Shown in pieces: positions 44,740 through 54,729 of a stretch of 64,000 nt of DNA (positions are counted from its first letter, which is position 1; every line of letters starts with the position of its first letter). The notes under the pieces were generated by a model that was not told where the DNA came from, searched no databases, and saw nothing but the letters and a program-made list of their open reading frames with translations. Made by a program: the position numbers and the translations under genes. This stretch comes from Pseudomonas abietaniphila (GTDB lineage: Bacteria > Pseudomonadota > Gammaproteobacteria > Pseudomonadales > Pseudomonadaceae). The DNA lies in assembly GCF_039697315.1 (NCBI RefSeq), contig NZ_CP155619.1, positions 6,076,001 to 6,140,000 on the forward strand. The letters run 5' to 3'.

Positions 44740-46260
44740 ATGCAGAAAATCGTCATAGGGATCGATCTGAGCACGACCACGTGCAAGGCCATTGCCTGGG
44801 ATGTGCGGGGTATGTTGGTGGCGCAGGCGCGGGCGCCGCTGGCGTTGTCCCGGCCGGCGCCCAACGCTTACGAGCAAGACCCCGAAGACTGGTGGCGCGC
44901 CACGCAATGTGCGCTGAAATCGCTGATGCCAATGATCGAAGGCAAGGTCATTGCCGCGATCTCCGTGGTCAATCAGCGCGAAACGGTGGCGGTCACCGAC
45001 GCCGAGGACCACCTGCTTCGGCCAGCCATTCTCTGGCTCGACGAACGCCGCAAGGACGAAGTGGCCGCGCTCTGCCAGCGTGTCGGTCACGAACGGCTGC
45101 ACGCGATCACCGGCAAACCCCACGACTGGGCGCCCGCCATTTACAGCCTGGCGTGGATGGCGGATGCCGAACCGGAGCGGTTCAGGCAGATTCAACATGT
45201 GTACGAGCCTCACGCCTGGCTGGTGCGCAAGCTGACGGGCGAGTTCCTCACCAGTTGGGCCAGTGCCGATCCGTTCGGCGCGTTCGATATCCATCGGCAT
45301 GAATGGGCCGAGGACGTGCTCAAGGCCCTGCCCATCCCGCTCAGCACCGCGTGTTTTCCCAACGCTTTGGCCCCCGGCACCGTGCTGGGCACAGTCAATG
45401 AGCAGGCGCAGGCGCTGACCGGGCTTCCTGCAGGCACGCCGGTGGTCGCGGGCGGTGGAGACGGTCAGGCGGGCGGACTGGGCATCGGCGTGGTCAGTGC
45501 CGGGACTGCGTACCTGAATCTGGGTACAGCGATTGTCTCGGGGGTGTATGCCGACGCGCCGAGGGTCGACGAGGCCTTTCGCACGATGTGCGCCATCGAC
45601 CGACAAGGGTACGTGCTGGAAACCTCGCTGCGATCTGGCACGTTGCTGATCAACAGCCTGTTGCGGCAGTTTTTCGACATCGACGTGGTGGCCCAGCCTG
45701 ACAGCCTGATTCGTCTGGAAATCGAGGCGTCGCGTGTGGCGCCTGGCAGCGCAGGTCTGATCCTGCTGCCGTACTGGAACGGTGTGATGAACCCCTACTG
45801 GGATCAGGACGCACGGGGGTGCCTGTTGGGGTTGTCGCCGGATCACGGACGCGCGGAAATCTACCGGGCGGTACTCGAAGGCATTGCCCTGGAACAAGCC
45901 GTTGCCACACAACGCATGGTTCAGGCCACGGGCGAGCCGGTGAACACGTTCGTGGCCATCGGCGGTGGGGCGGCCAGTCGCCTGTGGTGCCAGATCATCG
46001 CCGACATCACCGATCGCCCGGTGATCCGTGCCGCTACCCAGGAAGCCTCCAGCCTGGGCGCCGGCATTGCGGCGGCGGTGGGTGCGGGCTGGTACGCGGA
46101 TTTTGCCAGCGCGGCGCAGGTCATGACCCAGGACGGCGAGACGTTCTTGCCGAACCCGGCCTTGCGCGAATTTCATCAGGAACTGTTGGCGCTCTACAGC
46201 GAGCTGTACCCAAGGCTGCGTGACCTGTATCCGCGCCTCGCGAAGCTCAACCGGCGCTGA
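44740..46260 (+). CDS. FGGY-family carbohydrate kinase, probable D-xylulose kinase
   Basis: 506 residues, two actin-like halves. N-terminal phosphate loop IGIDLSTTTCKAIAWD, catalytic Asp in GGGDGQAGGLGIG (about residue 242) and C-terminal adenosine motif GGGAASRLWCQIIAD with QEASSLGAGIAAA. FGGY kinases phosphorylate sugars such as D-xylulose, D-ribulose and glycerol. With a polyol ABC importer, zinc polyol dehydrogenase and L-xylulose-reductase-like SDR next door, D-xylulose is the likeliest substrate, giving xylulose 5-phosphate for the pentose phosphate pathway (inference). It runs against the operon and its end overlaps the SDR gene by 14 bp. Confidence 0.88.
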   Translation: MQKIVIGIDLSTTTCKAIAWDVRGMLVAQARAPLALSRPAPNAYEQDPEDWWRATQCALKSLMPMIEGKVIAAISVVNQRETVAVTDAEDHLLRPAILWLDERRKDEVAALCQRVGHERLHAITGKPHDWAPAIYSLAWMADAEPERFRQIQHVYEPHAWLVRKLTGEFLTSWASADPFGAFDIHRHEWAEDVLKALPIPLSTACFPNALAPGTVLGTVNEQAQALTGLPAGTPVVAGGGDGQAGGLGIGVVSAGTAYLNLGTAIVSGVYADAPRVDEAFRTMCAIDRQGYVLETSLRSGTLLINSLLRQFFDIDVVAQPDSLIRLEIEASRVAPGSAGLILLPYWNGVMNPYWDQDARGCLLGLSPDHGRAEIYRAVLEGIALEQAVATQRMVQATGEPVNTFVAIGGGAASRLWCQIIADITDRPVIRAATQEASSLGAGIAAAVGAGWYADFASAAQVMTQDGETFLPNPALREFHQELLALYSELYPRLRDLYPRLAKLNRR

Positions 46261-46966
46261 AACCGCCATCGACCGTCAGCGTCACGCCATTGATCATCCC
46301 GGCATCGTCGCTGAGCAGGAAGGCGATCGTCGAGGCGATTTCGCTGGGCTGCACAAAACGTCCCAACGGAATGCGCGCAAGCATTGACGCGGCCTTGACC
46401 GGGTCGCTCCAGGCCTTGTCGGCCATCGGTGTCAGGGTCACCACCGGGTTCACGCTGTTGACCCGGATGCCGTGCGGCCCCAACTCCACGGCCATGACCC
46501 GGGTCATGGCGTCCAGCGCGGCCTTCGAGGCGCAATACGCCAGATGATCGCGGGTGCCCACGGCGGCGGCGAGGCTCGAAACGTTGACGATAGCGCCCGG
46601 CACACCGCGCTCGATCAGGTCCCGGGCGACTACCTGAGCCACCACCATGGGCGCTCGGGTGTTGACCGCCATCAAGTGATCGAACGTTTCCACCGACGTG
46701 TGGAGAAAAGACTCCAGCTCGACGACCCCCGCGCAGTTGACCAGCAGGTCGATCGGCAGCATCGAGGCGACGGCGGCCTGAGTCGCCGCAACATCCGCCA
46801 GGTCTACCACCAGGCTGTGTTCGCAGTAGGCAAGGTCGGCCGCATTGCGTCCCAGAGCGATGACCTCGGCGCCGCAACGTACCAGCCATTGCACGGTTTC
46901 ATGGCCAATGCCTTTGCCGGCCCCGGTCACCAGAATGCGTTTGCCGACAAAGTCGTGAGTGGCCAT
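46247..46966 (-). CDS. SDR similar to L-xylulose reductase (DCXR)
   Basis: 239 residues. Cofactor motif TGAGKGIGHE (14-23), catalytic Ser near 137 and YCASK (about 149-153). The phrases GVPGAIVNVSS, MAVELGPHGIRVNSVNP, WSDP, ARIPLGRF and the LLSDDAGM...G...VDGGF ending match animal dicarbonyl/L-xylulose reductase closely as I recall it. Such enzymes reduce L-xylulose to xylitol with NADPH (or the reverse). Last gene of the minus-strand polyol operon, 16 bp after the SorC regulator; its end overlaps the convergent kinase. Confidence 0.87.
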   Translation of the reverse strand: MATHDFVGKRILVTGAGKGIGHETVQWLVRCGAEVIALGRNAADLAYCEHSLVVDLADVAATQAAVASMLPIDLLVNCAGVVELESFLHTSVETFDHLMAVNTRAPMVVAQVVARDLIERGVPGAIVNVSSLAAAVGTRDHLAYCASKAALDAMTRVMAVELGPHGIRVNSVNPVVTLTPMADKAWSDPVKAASMLARIPLGRFVQPSEIASTIAFLLSDDAGMINGVTLTVDGGFSAG

Positions 46967-46982
46967 GGCCGTTGCTCCCGCG

Positions 46983-47981
46983 TCAGTTGTCTTGTTCGAG
47001 CAGTTGCTGCGCGGCGCTTTCGTCGATTACCAGTTCGCGAACGACGTTGCGCAGCAGCACCGCACGGATGATTTCGGCTTTGTACGGCCCGCCGGACACC
47101 AGCACCACCTTGCCGATCTTGCGCAGGTCTTCCAGGTCCAGCGAAATGGCGCGCCGGTTGAGCGGGTGATTGACTTCGATGCCGTCGCGATCCAGCCATC
47201 GCCCGAGCAGATCGCCCACGGCGCCAGCGGCGCGCAATGAGCGAGCGTCTTCGGGATTGACCAGCCCCAGTTCCAGCATCAGCGAGCGTTCGCTGAGATC
47301 ACCGACTGTCAGCAGCGCGAGGTCGGCCTGGCGCGCCTTGCCCAGCACATCCTGGACCGAGGCTTCTGCCAGGATCATGTCCCGGTAGGGCTCGGAGGGC
47401 GCGAACACCGGGGCCGCGAGGTAGTAATAAGAACCGCCGAACAGCCCAGCCAGGCTTGAGGCGATTTCCACGGTGTTGTTCGCCGATCCGTAATGCAGGC
47501 CGCCAAGCAACGACACCACGGTCATGTTCGGCAGCGCCCGGCCTTGCAGTTCACGCATCGCCTGACGCAGCGTGCGGCCCCAGCCCACCGCAATGATGCA
47601 GCCGTCGACCAGATAGTCCTCAATGCTCGGCGCGACGCCCACGCCGAGCACGCGAAAGATGGTCGAGGGGTCGTCCGGCGACGGCACCACCGTGACCCGC
47701 TCCAGACCAAACCGCTCCTGAATCCGTTCTTCGAGCTCGATGCACGAGGCCAGCGGCGAGTTGATGCGAATCTGTACCACACCGGTTTCGCGGCAGGTCG
47801 CCAGCGCTTTGTTGACCCGCACGCGGGTGATACCGAGGCGGTCGGCGATCTGCTGCTGGGTCATGTTGTTGACGTAGTAATACCAGGCGATACGAATGTT
47901 CAGTTGATCCTCCGCGTTCACCGTTTCGGTGTCGGCGGTCAGTTCCGAATAGCGATTCTGCACGGCAATGTCCTTGGTCAA
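46983..47981 (-). CDS. SorC/DeoR-type sugar-responsive regulator
   Basis: 332 residues. N-terminal helix-turn-helix about 28-70 (RIAWYYYVNNMTQQQIADRL, GITRVRVNKALA) and the SorC sugar-binding domain (about 75-325, VGWGRTLRQAMREL, SLLGGLHYGSANN, VGDLLGRWLDRDG) related to phosphosugar isomerases. Expected effector: a sugar phosphate or polyol made by the pathway. The start is TTG at 47981 by reading frame; a GTG six codons on is an alternative. It lies 19 bp after the permease, inside the operon it presumably controls via the repeat at 52466-52491. Confidence 0.9.
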   Translation of the reverse strand: MTKDIAVQNRYSELTADTETVNAEDQLNIRIAWYYYVNNMTQQQIADRLGITRVRVNKALATCRETGVVQIRINSPLASCIELEERIQERFGLERVTVVPSPDDPSTIFRVLGVGVAPSIEDYLVDGCIIAVGWGRTLRQAMRELQGRALPNMTVVSLLGGLHYGSANNTVEIASSLAGLFGGSYYYLAAPVFAPSEPYRDMILAEASVQDVLGKARQADLALLTVGDLSERSLMLELGLVNPEDARSLRAAGAVGDLLGRWLDRDGIEVNHPLNRRAISLDLEDLRKIGKVVLVSGGPYKAEIIRAVLLRNVVRELVIDESAAQQLLEQDN

Positions 47982-48000
47982 GCCTGATTCGCGGCACGCC

Positions 48001-48876
48001 TTATTTCACCGCGCCCATGGTCAGACCTTGTACCAGATGCCTGGAAACCATCAACGCGAAAATAATCACCGGGAACACGATCAGTGTGCCGGTGGCCATG
48101 ATTTCGCCCCAGGGCAAATCGTAGCCGCTCATGAAACTGGTCGCGGTCACTGGGGCCGTGCGCGCGACGTTGCGGGTCAAGACCAACGCGTAGAGCAGCT
48201 CGTTCCAGGAGAAGATGAACGAGAAGATCGCCGACACGGCAACACCCGGCATCGCCAGCGGCAGGGCGATGCGCCAGAAAATGGTGAAGCGCGACGCGCC
48301 AGACAGGCGAGCGGCCTCGTCCAGATCCTTCGGCACGCCGCGAAACTGGTCGGTGCAGATCCACACCACGATCGGCAGGTTGAAGGTCAGGTAAATCAGG
48401 ATCAGCACCAGGTGCGTATCGATCAGGCCCAGGTTGCGCGCCATGAGAAAGATCGGCAGCGCGACGACGATCGGGCTGAGCATGCGGTTGGTGATGAACC
48501 AGAACCACAGGTCTTCCTTGCCCTTGAACTCGAAACGCGCCAGCGCATAGGCGGCCGGTGTGCCGAGGCCCACTGCCAGCAATGTGGTGCAGACGGCCAC
48601 GATCAGCGAGTTGCCGAGGCTGTGCAGCACATCGCGCTCGAACAGCACTTTGACGTAGTTATCCAGGTGCGGCGTGAACGCCCAGATCGGCGGCGAGGCG
48701 AGCGCTTCAGCCTGAGTTTTCAAGCTGGTGGCGACCATCCAGTAAAAGGGGAAGACCGCGAACAGGAAGATCGCCAGCAGGCCGACCAGGTGCCACGCGT
48801 TGACCTTCATGCGAGGGCGCGTGTGCGCAGGGCTGCTGGCCATCGTCGGGATTTTTGCGGCAGGAACGGTGGCCAT
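48001..48876 (-). CDS. ABC sugar permease, MalG type
   Basis: 291 residues, six transmembrane helices with a cytoplasmic Pro/Ala/Ser-rich N terminus. The EAA loop reads DEAARLSGASRFTIFWRIALP. Pairs with the MalF-type permease in the inner membrane. The MalF stop and this start are separated by one base, so the two are translated in tandem. Confidence 0.93.
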   Translation of the reverse strand: MATVPAAKIPTMASSPAHTRPRMKVNAWHLVGLLAIFLFAVFPFYWMVATSLKTQAEALASPPIWAFTPHLDNYVKVLFERDVLHSLGNSLIVAVCTTLLAVGLGTPAAYALARFEFKGKEDLWFWFITNRMLSPIVVALPIFLMARNLGLIDTHLVLILIYLTFNLPIVVWICTDQFRGVPKDLDEAARLSGASRFTIFWRIALPLAMPGVAVSAIFSFIFSWNELLYALVLTRNVARTAPVTATSFMSGYDLPWGEIMATGTLIVFPVIIFALMVSRHLVQGLTMGAVK

Positions 48877-48877
48877 G

Positions 48878-49783
48878 TCAGATCTCCCGGTAAACGAATT
48901 TGATGTACAGGCGCGCGAGGACGATGGTCAGGATCAGCATCAGAATCGCCTGGGCCGAGGCCACACCCTGGTCGAACACCCGAAAGCCGACGCGCTGTAT
49001 GTACACGCTCACCAGTTCGGTGGCAGCGCCCGGCCCGCCACGGGTCATGGTGAACACGGTGTCGAACATCTTGAGAATGTCAGCGGTGCGCAAAATCAGG
49101 ATCACCGTGGCGCTGGGCAACAGGAAGGGCAGCTGTACGTAGCGCACGATCTGCCAACGGCTGCGGGTTTCCAGTCGCGCCGCTTCTTCGATTTCGTTGG
49201 GGACCATGGTCAGTCCGGCCAACAGCACCAGCGCGCAGAACGGGGTCCATTGCCAGATGTCCATCAGGGCCACGGCAATAAAGGCGTTGGTGGTGTCGCC
49301 CAACCATTCGACGGGACCGGCATTGAGCATCGCCAGCAACGCGTTGGCGACGCCGAAGTCTCGGTTGAAGATCAGCCGCCCGATCAGGCCGGCGACGGCA
49401 GGTGCCGTGGCCAGAGGAATGACCAGGCTCATGCGCGCCAACAGCTTGAACCCGGACAGGCCTGGCTTGTGCAGCATCAAGGCGATAATCAGGCCGAGCG
49501 CCAACTGAATCGGCACCACGGTAACCAGAAACAATCCGGTACGGCCCAGCGCTGCCCAGAACGAGGCGTCGTTGAGCACGTTGAGGTAGTTGTCGAAGCC
49601 GATGAAGGGCGTCGGGTCCTTGGGACGCGCCAGGTTGTACTGACGAAACGAGTTCACCAGCGCGAACACGGTTGGAAAAATGCCGATCAGCGCCAGCGCG
49701 ACGGTGGCAGGCGCGAGGAAGGAGAAAGCCGCCCGGGTGTTGTTCCACAGCGTCGGGAACACCGGTTTTTTGTGGTTGGACAT
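48878..49783 (-). CDS. ABC sugar permease, MalF type
   Basis: 301 residues, six transmembrane helices, EAA loop EIEEAARLETRSRWQIVRYV. Together with the MalG-type partner it forms the channel of a CUT1 (carbohydrate) importer. A REPIN of 134 bp separates it from the binding-protein gene, a common arrangement where the binding protein is made in excess. Confidence 0.93.
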   Translation of the reverse strand: MSNHKKPVFPTLWNNTRAAFSFLAPATVALALIGIFPTVFALVNSFRQYNLARPKDPTPFIGFDNYLNVLNDASFWAALGRTGLFLVTVVPIQLALGLIIALMLHKPGLSGFKLLARMSLVIPLATAPAVAGLIGRLIFNRDFGVANALLAMLNAGPVEWLGDTTNAFIAVALMDIWQWTPFCALVLLAGLTMVPNEIEEAARLETRSRWQIVRYVQLPFLLPSATVILILRTADILKMFDTVFTMTRGGPGAATELVSVYIQRVGFRVFDQGVASAQAILMLILTIVLARLYIKFVYREI

Positions 49784-49822
49784 GTTGATTTGATTCTCCG
49801 GAGCTTTGCTTCTGCCGCAGGC

Positions 49823-49956
49823 GTAGGAGCGAGGCTTGTCCCGCGATCGGCGGGGGAACCCCGTCGTAAGCCCTGCTCACGCGGCAGAGTAGAAAAACCG
49901 CGTTCTCAGGGTCGCTGACGCTTTGCGCCAGATCGCGGGACAAGCCACGCTCCTAC
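49823..49956. repeat. REPIN element, copy 1
   Basis: Ends GTAGGAGCGAGGCTTGTCCC and the near-complement GGGACAAGCCACGCTCCTAC enclose 94 bp. Copy 2 at 52564-52697 has the same length and order of sub-motifs. Lies inside the polyol operon between the binding protein and the permeases, where its hairpin may protect or attenuate the message. Confidence 0.85.
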
Positions 49957-49993
49957 GGCCTGCGGCCAGAATCAGGAGCAGGTTGTTCCTCGT

Positions 49994-51328
49994 TTATTTC
50001 AGCAACTTCACCTTGCCGTCGTAGTAACCCGCTTTCTTGAGGATGTCCTCCATCTTGCTGCCAATCGCCTTGGCACCGGCTTCCACGCTGGACTTGCCGA
50101 GCATCATCGAGGTGCCGTTTTCGCCGACCACCTCGGAGATTTCAGGCCATTGCGGGAAGCGTGGGCGGTAGTCCGGAACGCCGCCTTCCCACGAGGTCAC
50201 CATCGGCTGAACGAACGGGTATTTCTTCTGCACGTCCGGGTCTTTGTAGACCGACATCCGGCCACTGACGCCACCGGCTTCCAGGTACGGTTTGGCCATG
50301 GCTTCGGAAGTGACCCACTGGATGAACAGCCATGCCGCCGCTTTCTGTTTGTCGCCGGAATTGGCATTGACCCCGAGCGAGAAGCCGCCCAGCGCAGGCT
50401 TCAGACCCGCTGGCCCCTTGGGCTCGGTGGCGACGGCCAGGCAATCGGTGATCTTCGATTTCGCGGGATCGGCCAGGGTGCTGTAGAACGCCGACCATTC
50501 GGTGATCATCGCCACTTTGCCTTGGGCAAGGGCGTTCACCGCTTCGTTGTGGTCATAGTCGACGATGCCCGGCGGCATGAACTTCATCAGGTCCTGACGG
50601 AACTGCAGGCCTTCCTGGGAGGCTTTGGAATTGAGGTTGGATTTGAAGTTGGCGTCCAGCAGCGAGCCACCGAACGGCCAGAGGAAACGCATGAAGCTGT
50701 CCGCCGACTGGGTTTCGCCACGCCGCGACTGAAGGGCATAGGCGTAACGGTCCTTGGACTTGTCGGTGAGCTTGGGCGCATAGACCTTGAGCAACTCATC
50801 CCAGGTCGCTGGCGGTTTGTCGAAACCGGCGTCCTTGAGCATGCATTTGTTGTAGAACAACAGGCCCGAGTAATTATCGAAAGGCAGCCCGTAGGTCTGC
50901 TTGTCCCACGTGCCGAACGACTCCAGCAGGATCGGGAAGAACCCGTCGAGCTTCAGGTCCGGGTCCGCCAGCTTGGCGTCTTTGGTGAACGTGGTGATCG
51001 GTTCCAGCCAGCCATTGCCGGCGAACTCACCGATCCACACCACGTCGGTCAGCACCACGTCCAGCGGCTCAGTGCTGCTGAAGCGCAGCACTTCCTGCTC
51101 GCGGGTGTTCTCGTACGGGATGATTTCGTAGTTGACCTTGATCCCGGTCTTTTTCTCGAATTCCGGCAGCAGCTTGATGGCAGCGGCATAGCCGGGGCGA
51201 TCCAGGAAAATGGCTTTGATTTCGGTGCCTTTGTAAGGCGCTGCGGCTTCTTCCAGCGTCCAGGCCTGTGCGGCGCCAGAGCCCAGCGCGACGGAAAGGG
51301 CGAGGGCATTCCATACCAGCTTCTTCAT
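49994..51328 (-). CDS. ABC sugar-alcohol binding protein (CUT1)
   Basis: 444 residues, signal peptide cleaved after AQA (about residue 22), then a type-1 solute-binding fold: [47 protein letters not shown], and [20 protein letters not shown]. Binds the substrate in the periplasm. Its wording is like polyol (sorbitol/mannitol/arabitol) binding proteins rather than maltose ones, which the adjoining dehydrogenases support. GAGGT precedes the ATG. Gap of 77 bp from the dehydrogenase gene upstream. Confidence 0.92.
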   Translation of the reverse strand: MKKLVWNALALSVALGSGAAQAWTLEEAAAPYKGTEIKAIFLDRPGYAAAIKLLPEFEKKTGIKVNYEIIPYENTREQEVLRFSSTEPLDVVLTDVVWIGEFAGNGWLEPITTFTKDAKLADPDLKLDGFFPILLESFGTWDKQTYGLPFDNYSGLLFYNKCMLKDAGFDKPPATWDELLKVYAPKLTDKSKDRYAYALQSRRGETQSADSFMRFLWPFGGSLLDANFKSNLNSKASQEGLQFRQDLMKFMPPGIVDYDHNEAVNALAQGKVAMITEWSAFYSTLADPAKSKITDCLAVATEPKGPAGLKPALGGFSLGVNANSGDKQKAAAWLFIQWVTSEAMAKPYLEAGGVSGRMSVYKDPDVQKKYPFVQPMVTSWEGGVPDYRPRFPQWPEISEVVGENGTSMMLGKSSVEAGAKAIGSKMEDILKKAGYYDGKVKLLK

Positions 51329-51405
51329 TACGTGACCTCATTATTATTGTGGGCGAGGGTTACGCGTTGTCTGCGCTCACGCGCATCGGGAGTTACAACT
51401 TCTTG

Positions 51406-52449
51406 TCAGTCGGCCTCTTGCTCAGCGTTGGGCAAAATGATCGTTTTCAGCGCGCCGTCGAGAAACTCCGAGGGATAGCTGAAGGCTTCCGTGGCTTGTT
51501 GAAGATCGAAGCGGTGGGTGACCAGGCAATCGACATCCACCGAGCCTTGCGCGACCAGTTGGATCGCCCGGTCATAGACATGGCCCATGCGGCGTGACAG
51601 GCGAATGTCCAACCCTTTTCGACGCAGCAATGAAGCGCTCAAGGGTGTGTATTGGTCGCCATCGGGAATACCCACCAGCACCACGCGACCGCCGATGCGC
51701 GCGGATTGCGCGGCAATCTGAAACCCCTCGGGCGAGTTGGTCGCTTCCAGCACCAGATCGACGCCCCGGCCATTGGTCCACTCGGCAATCGCGGCAGGGT
51801 CGGCGGCCACTTCATCGGCCCCCAACTGACGGGCTTTCTCGGTGCGGTAGTTGATCGGATCGATGGCGTAAATGGCTTTTTTGCACATCATCCGCGCCAA
51901 TTGCAGCAGGCACAGACCGATAGGGCCGCAACCGATGATGGCGACCGTTTCGAACAGTTTTTTGCTGCCAGCCAGGTCCATCGCATGAATCGCCACGCCC
52001 AAGGGTTCGAGCATGACGGCTTGGACCGGCGTGAAGTGGTCGGGAACGGGGTAGATCTGGCTGGGCGAGACCACGATGTATTCGGTCATGGCGCCGTGGG
52101 TGTGGGGCGGCGAGCCCAGGAATTGAACATGCGGGCAGAGGTTCACATGACCGCGATGGCACCATTCGCACTGGCCACAGGGTTTGGCCGGATCGATGGC
52201 GACCAGCTGTCCGGCTTTCAAGCCCAGGGCGGGTTGATCCTCGACCACGCGACCCGCAAATTCGTGGCCGGCTATGAACGGCTGGGTGATGCGCGCGTGA
52301 CCGATGGCGCCTTCCTTGTAGTAATGCAGATCGCTGCCGCACACCCCCACAGCGCTGACCCGCAACAACACTTCGTCGCCGACCGGCACTGGCACCGGCT
52401 TCTCACCGATACGGATGTCACGGATGCCATGGATGTATGCAGCCCGCAT
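51406..52449 (-). CDS. Zinc-dependent polyol dehydrogenase
   Basis: 347 residues of the medium-chain zinc family. Catalytic zinc ligands in CGSDLHYY (Cys37 region) and GHEFAGRV (His-Glu near 59), structural zinc cysteines in CGQCEWCHRGHVNLC, Rossmann turn GCGPIGLCLLQLA (near 168). It fits L-iditol/xylitol/threonine dehydrogenase relatives: a secondary alcohol of a polyol is oxidised to a ketose with NAD+. With the FGGY kinase and the DCXR-like SDR, xylitol to D-xylulose or an equivalent pentitol step is the best guess. AAGGAG lies 8 bp before the start. First gene of the operon. Confidence 0.88.
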   Translation of the reverse strand: MRAAYIHGIRDIRIGEKPVPVPVGDEVLLRVSAVGVCGSDLHYYKEGAIGHARITQPFIAGHEFAGRVVEDQPALGLKAGQLVAIDPAKPCGQCEWCHRGHVNLCPHVQFLGSPPHTHGAMTEYIVVSPSQIYPVPDHFTPVQAVMLEPLGVAIHAMDLAGSKKLFETVAIIGCGPIGLCLLQLARMMCKKAIYAIDPINYRTEKARQLGADEVAADPAAIAEWTNGRGVDLVLEATNSPEGFQIAAQSARIGGRVVLVGIPDGDQYTPLSASLLRRKGLDIRLSRRMGHVYDRAIQLVAQGSVDVDCLVTHRFDLQQATEAFSYPSEFLDGALKTIILPNAEQEAD

Positions 52450-52465
52450 TCGGTGTGCTCCTTGA

Positions 52466-52491
52466 CATTTGTATTTTTAGAATTACAAATG
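52466..52491. promoter_or_regulatory. Candidate SorC-family operator
   Basis: CATTTGTA - 10 bp - TACAAATG, a perfect 8-bp inverted repeat. It begins one base beyond the -10 box on the minus strand and so covers the transcription start. The size and position suit the operon's SorC-type regulator. The divergent ATPase gene begins 254 bp away. Confidence 0.6.
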
Positions 52492-52519
52492 ATCGTAGGA
52501 CGAAATATTTTGCTGTCAA
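52492..52519 (-). promoter_or_regulatory. Promoter of the polyol operon
   Basis: On the minus strand TTGACA (perfect -35), 16 bp, TACGAT (4 of 6). The operator repeat begins immediately downstream. Confidence 0.6.
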
Positions 52520-52563
52520 GTGCGCTACCGTTAATGAATCGGTATGTGTGCCTGGTCGCTGTT

Positions 52564-52697
52564 TGTAGGAGCGTGGCTTGTCCCGCGATCGACCGGAGAC
52601 CGGTCGTAAAACCTGACATCTCGGTACATTTGAACACCGTGGTCACCGGTTTTACTGGCGCTTCGCACCAGATCGCGGCACGAGCCACGCTCCTACA
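52564..52697. repeat. REPIN element, copy 2
   Basis: Ends TGTAGGAGCGTGGCTTGTCC and AGCCACGCTCCTACA mirror each other. Internal phrases such as GGTCGTAA and CGCACCAGATCGCGG correspond to GTCGTAA and GCGCCAGATCGCGG of copy 1, in the same order. Located between the operator and the ATPase gene. Confidence 0.85.
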
Positions 52698-52744
52698 GGT
52701 TTGCATACGGTCATCCAACAACAATAATTTCAGGGGACACGATT

Positions 52745-53899
<1,155 letters not shown>

Positions 53900-54041
53900 C
53901 GACTGGCCGTTTGAAACGCCCCGAAAAGGCGATTCCAGAGCGGTTAGTCACATTTTTTGCTTCAGTGACGGCGTTGTCCGCCGATACAGCCCTGGGTCCG
54001 ATGCGTTATCGGATGCGATGTTTTAAACCAAGGAGCTGTAG

Positions 54042-54641
54042 ATGCGTATTACCAGTATTTTGATGTTGGCGGGCACCTTGCTGCTGACCGGTTGTTCGTC
54101 GCTGATGCAACCCGTCGACAACCAGACGGTGCAGCCAAGTGCCCAGGACGGCGCTCAGGTCGTGTTCATGCGCAGTGCGTTCACCGCCAAGGCGATCGAT
54201 GCTTCGCTGTACGACGTAACCGGCGGCAAGACTCAGTTCGTCGGCATTCTGTCCAACGACACCAAGATCGCCTACCCGACCGCGCCAGGTCATCGCACCT
54301 TCATGGTCGTGTCCGAAGCCGCCGACTTCCTGGAAGCCGATCTGGCGCCAGGCAAGACCTACTACTCAATGGTCACTCCCCGCATGGGCATGTGGAAAGC
54401 GCGCTTCTCCCTGTGGCCGGTGGCTCGCGATCCAAAGGCTGAATACAGCCTGCAATCCAAGGATTTCAAGGACTGGATCGGTGACACCAAACTGGTCACC
54501 AACTCGCCAAAATCGCTGAACTGGTTTGAAACCCACAAGGCCGATGTCGAAGCCAAGCGCGTTGAATACTGGCCGGTCTGGCAGAAGAAAAGCGCCGCTG
54601 ATCTGCAACTGCGCACCCTGCAGGCCGCTGACGGTCTGTAA
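54042..54641 (+). CDS. Lipoprotein of unknown function
   Basis: 199 residues; lipobox LLLTGC with Cys18, then SSLMQPV. The mature domain (about 180 residues) has a beta-rich first half (GAQVVFMRSAFTAKAIDASL, GKTQFVGIL) reminiscent of DUF2846-type lipoproteins and a helical end. AAGGAGCTG precedes the ATG. No genetic partner. The location is the outer membrane or the periplasmic face of the inner membrane; Ser at +2 favours outer-membrane sorting. Confidence 0.8.
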   Translation: MRITSILMLAGTLLLTGCSSLMQPVDNQTVQPSAQDGAQVVFMRSAFTAKAIDASLYDVTGGKTQFVGILSNDTKIAYPTAPGHRTFMVVSEAADFLEADLAPGKTYYSMVTPRMGMWKARFSLWPVARDPKAEYSLQSKDFKDWIGDTKLVTNSPKSLNWFETHKADVEAKRVEYWPVWQKKSAADLQLRTLQAADGL

Positions 54642-54670
54642 TCTGGCGTGAGTCCTGACGCCAGCAGGTC

Positions 54671-54717
54671 GCACGGCTGACCCATGTGGCAATCCTGTTG
54701 CCCTCGGTAAGCCGTGC
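54671..54717. terminator. Hairpin between convergent genes
   Basis: GCACGGCT (54671-54678) and AGCCGTGC (54710-54717) form a stem with a 31-nt loop between the lipoprotein gene and the convergent propeller gene. No T tract, so intrinsic termination is uncertain. Confidence 0.35.
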
Positions 54718-54729
54718 AGCGCAAAGTGA

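Noticed and set aside
44674..46269. 531-residue open frame opposite the FGGY kinase
   Set aside because: Antisense shadow; kinase motifs are all on the plus strand.
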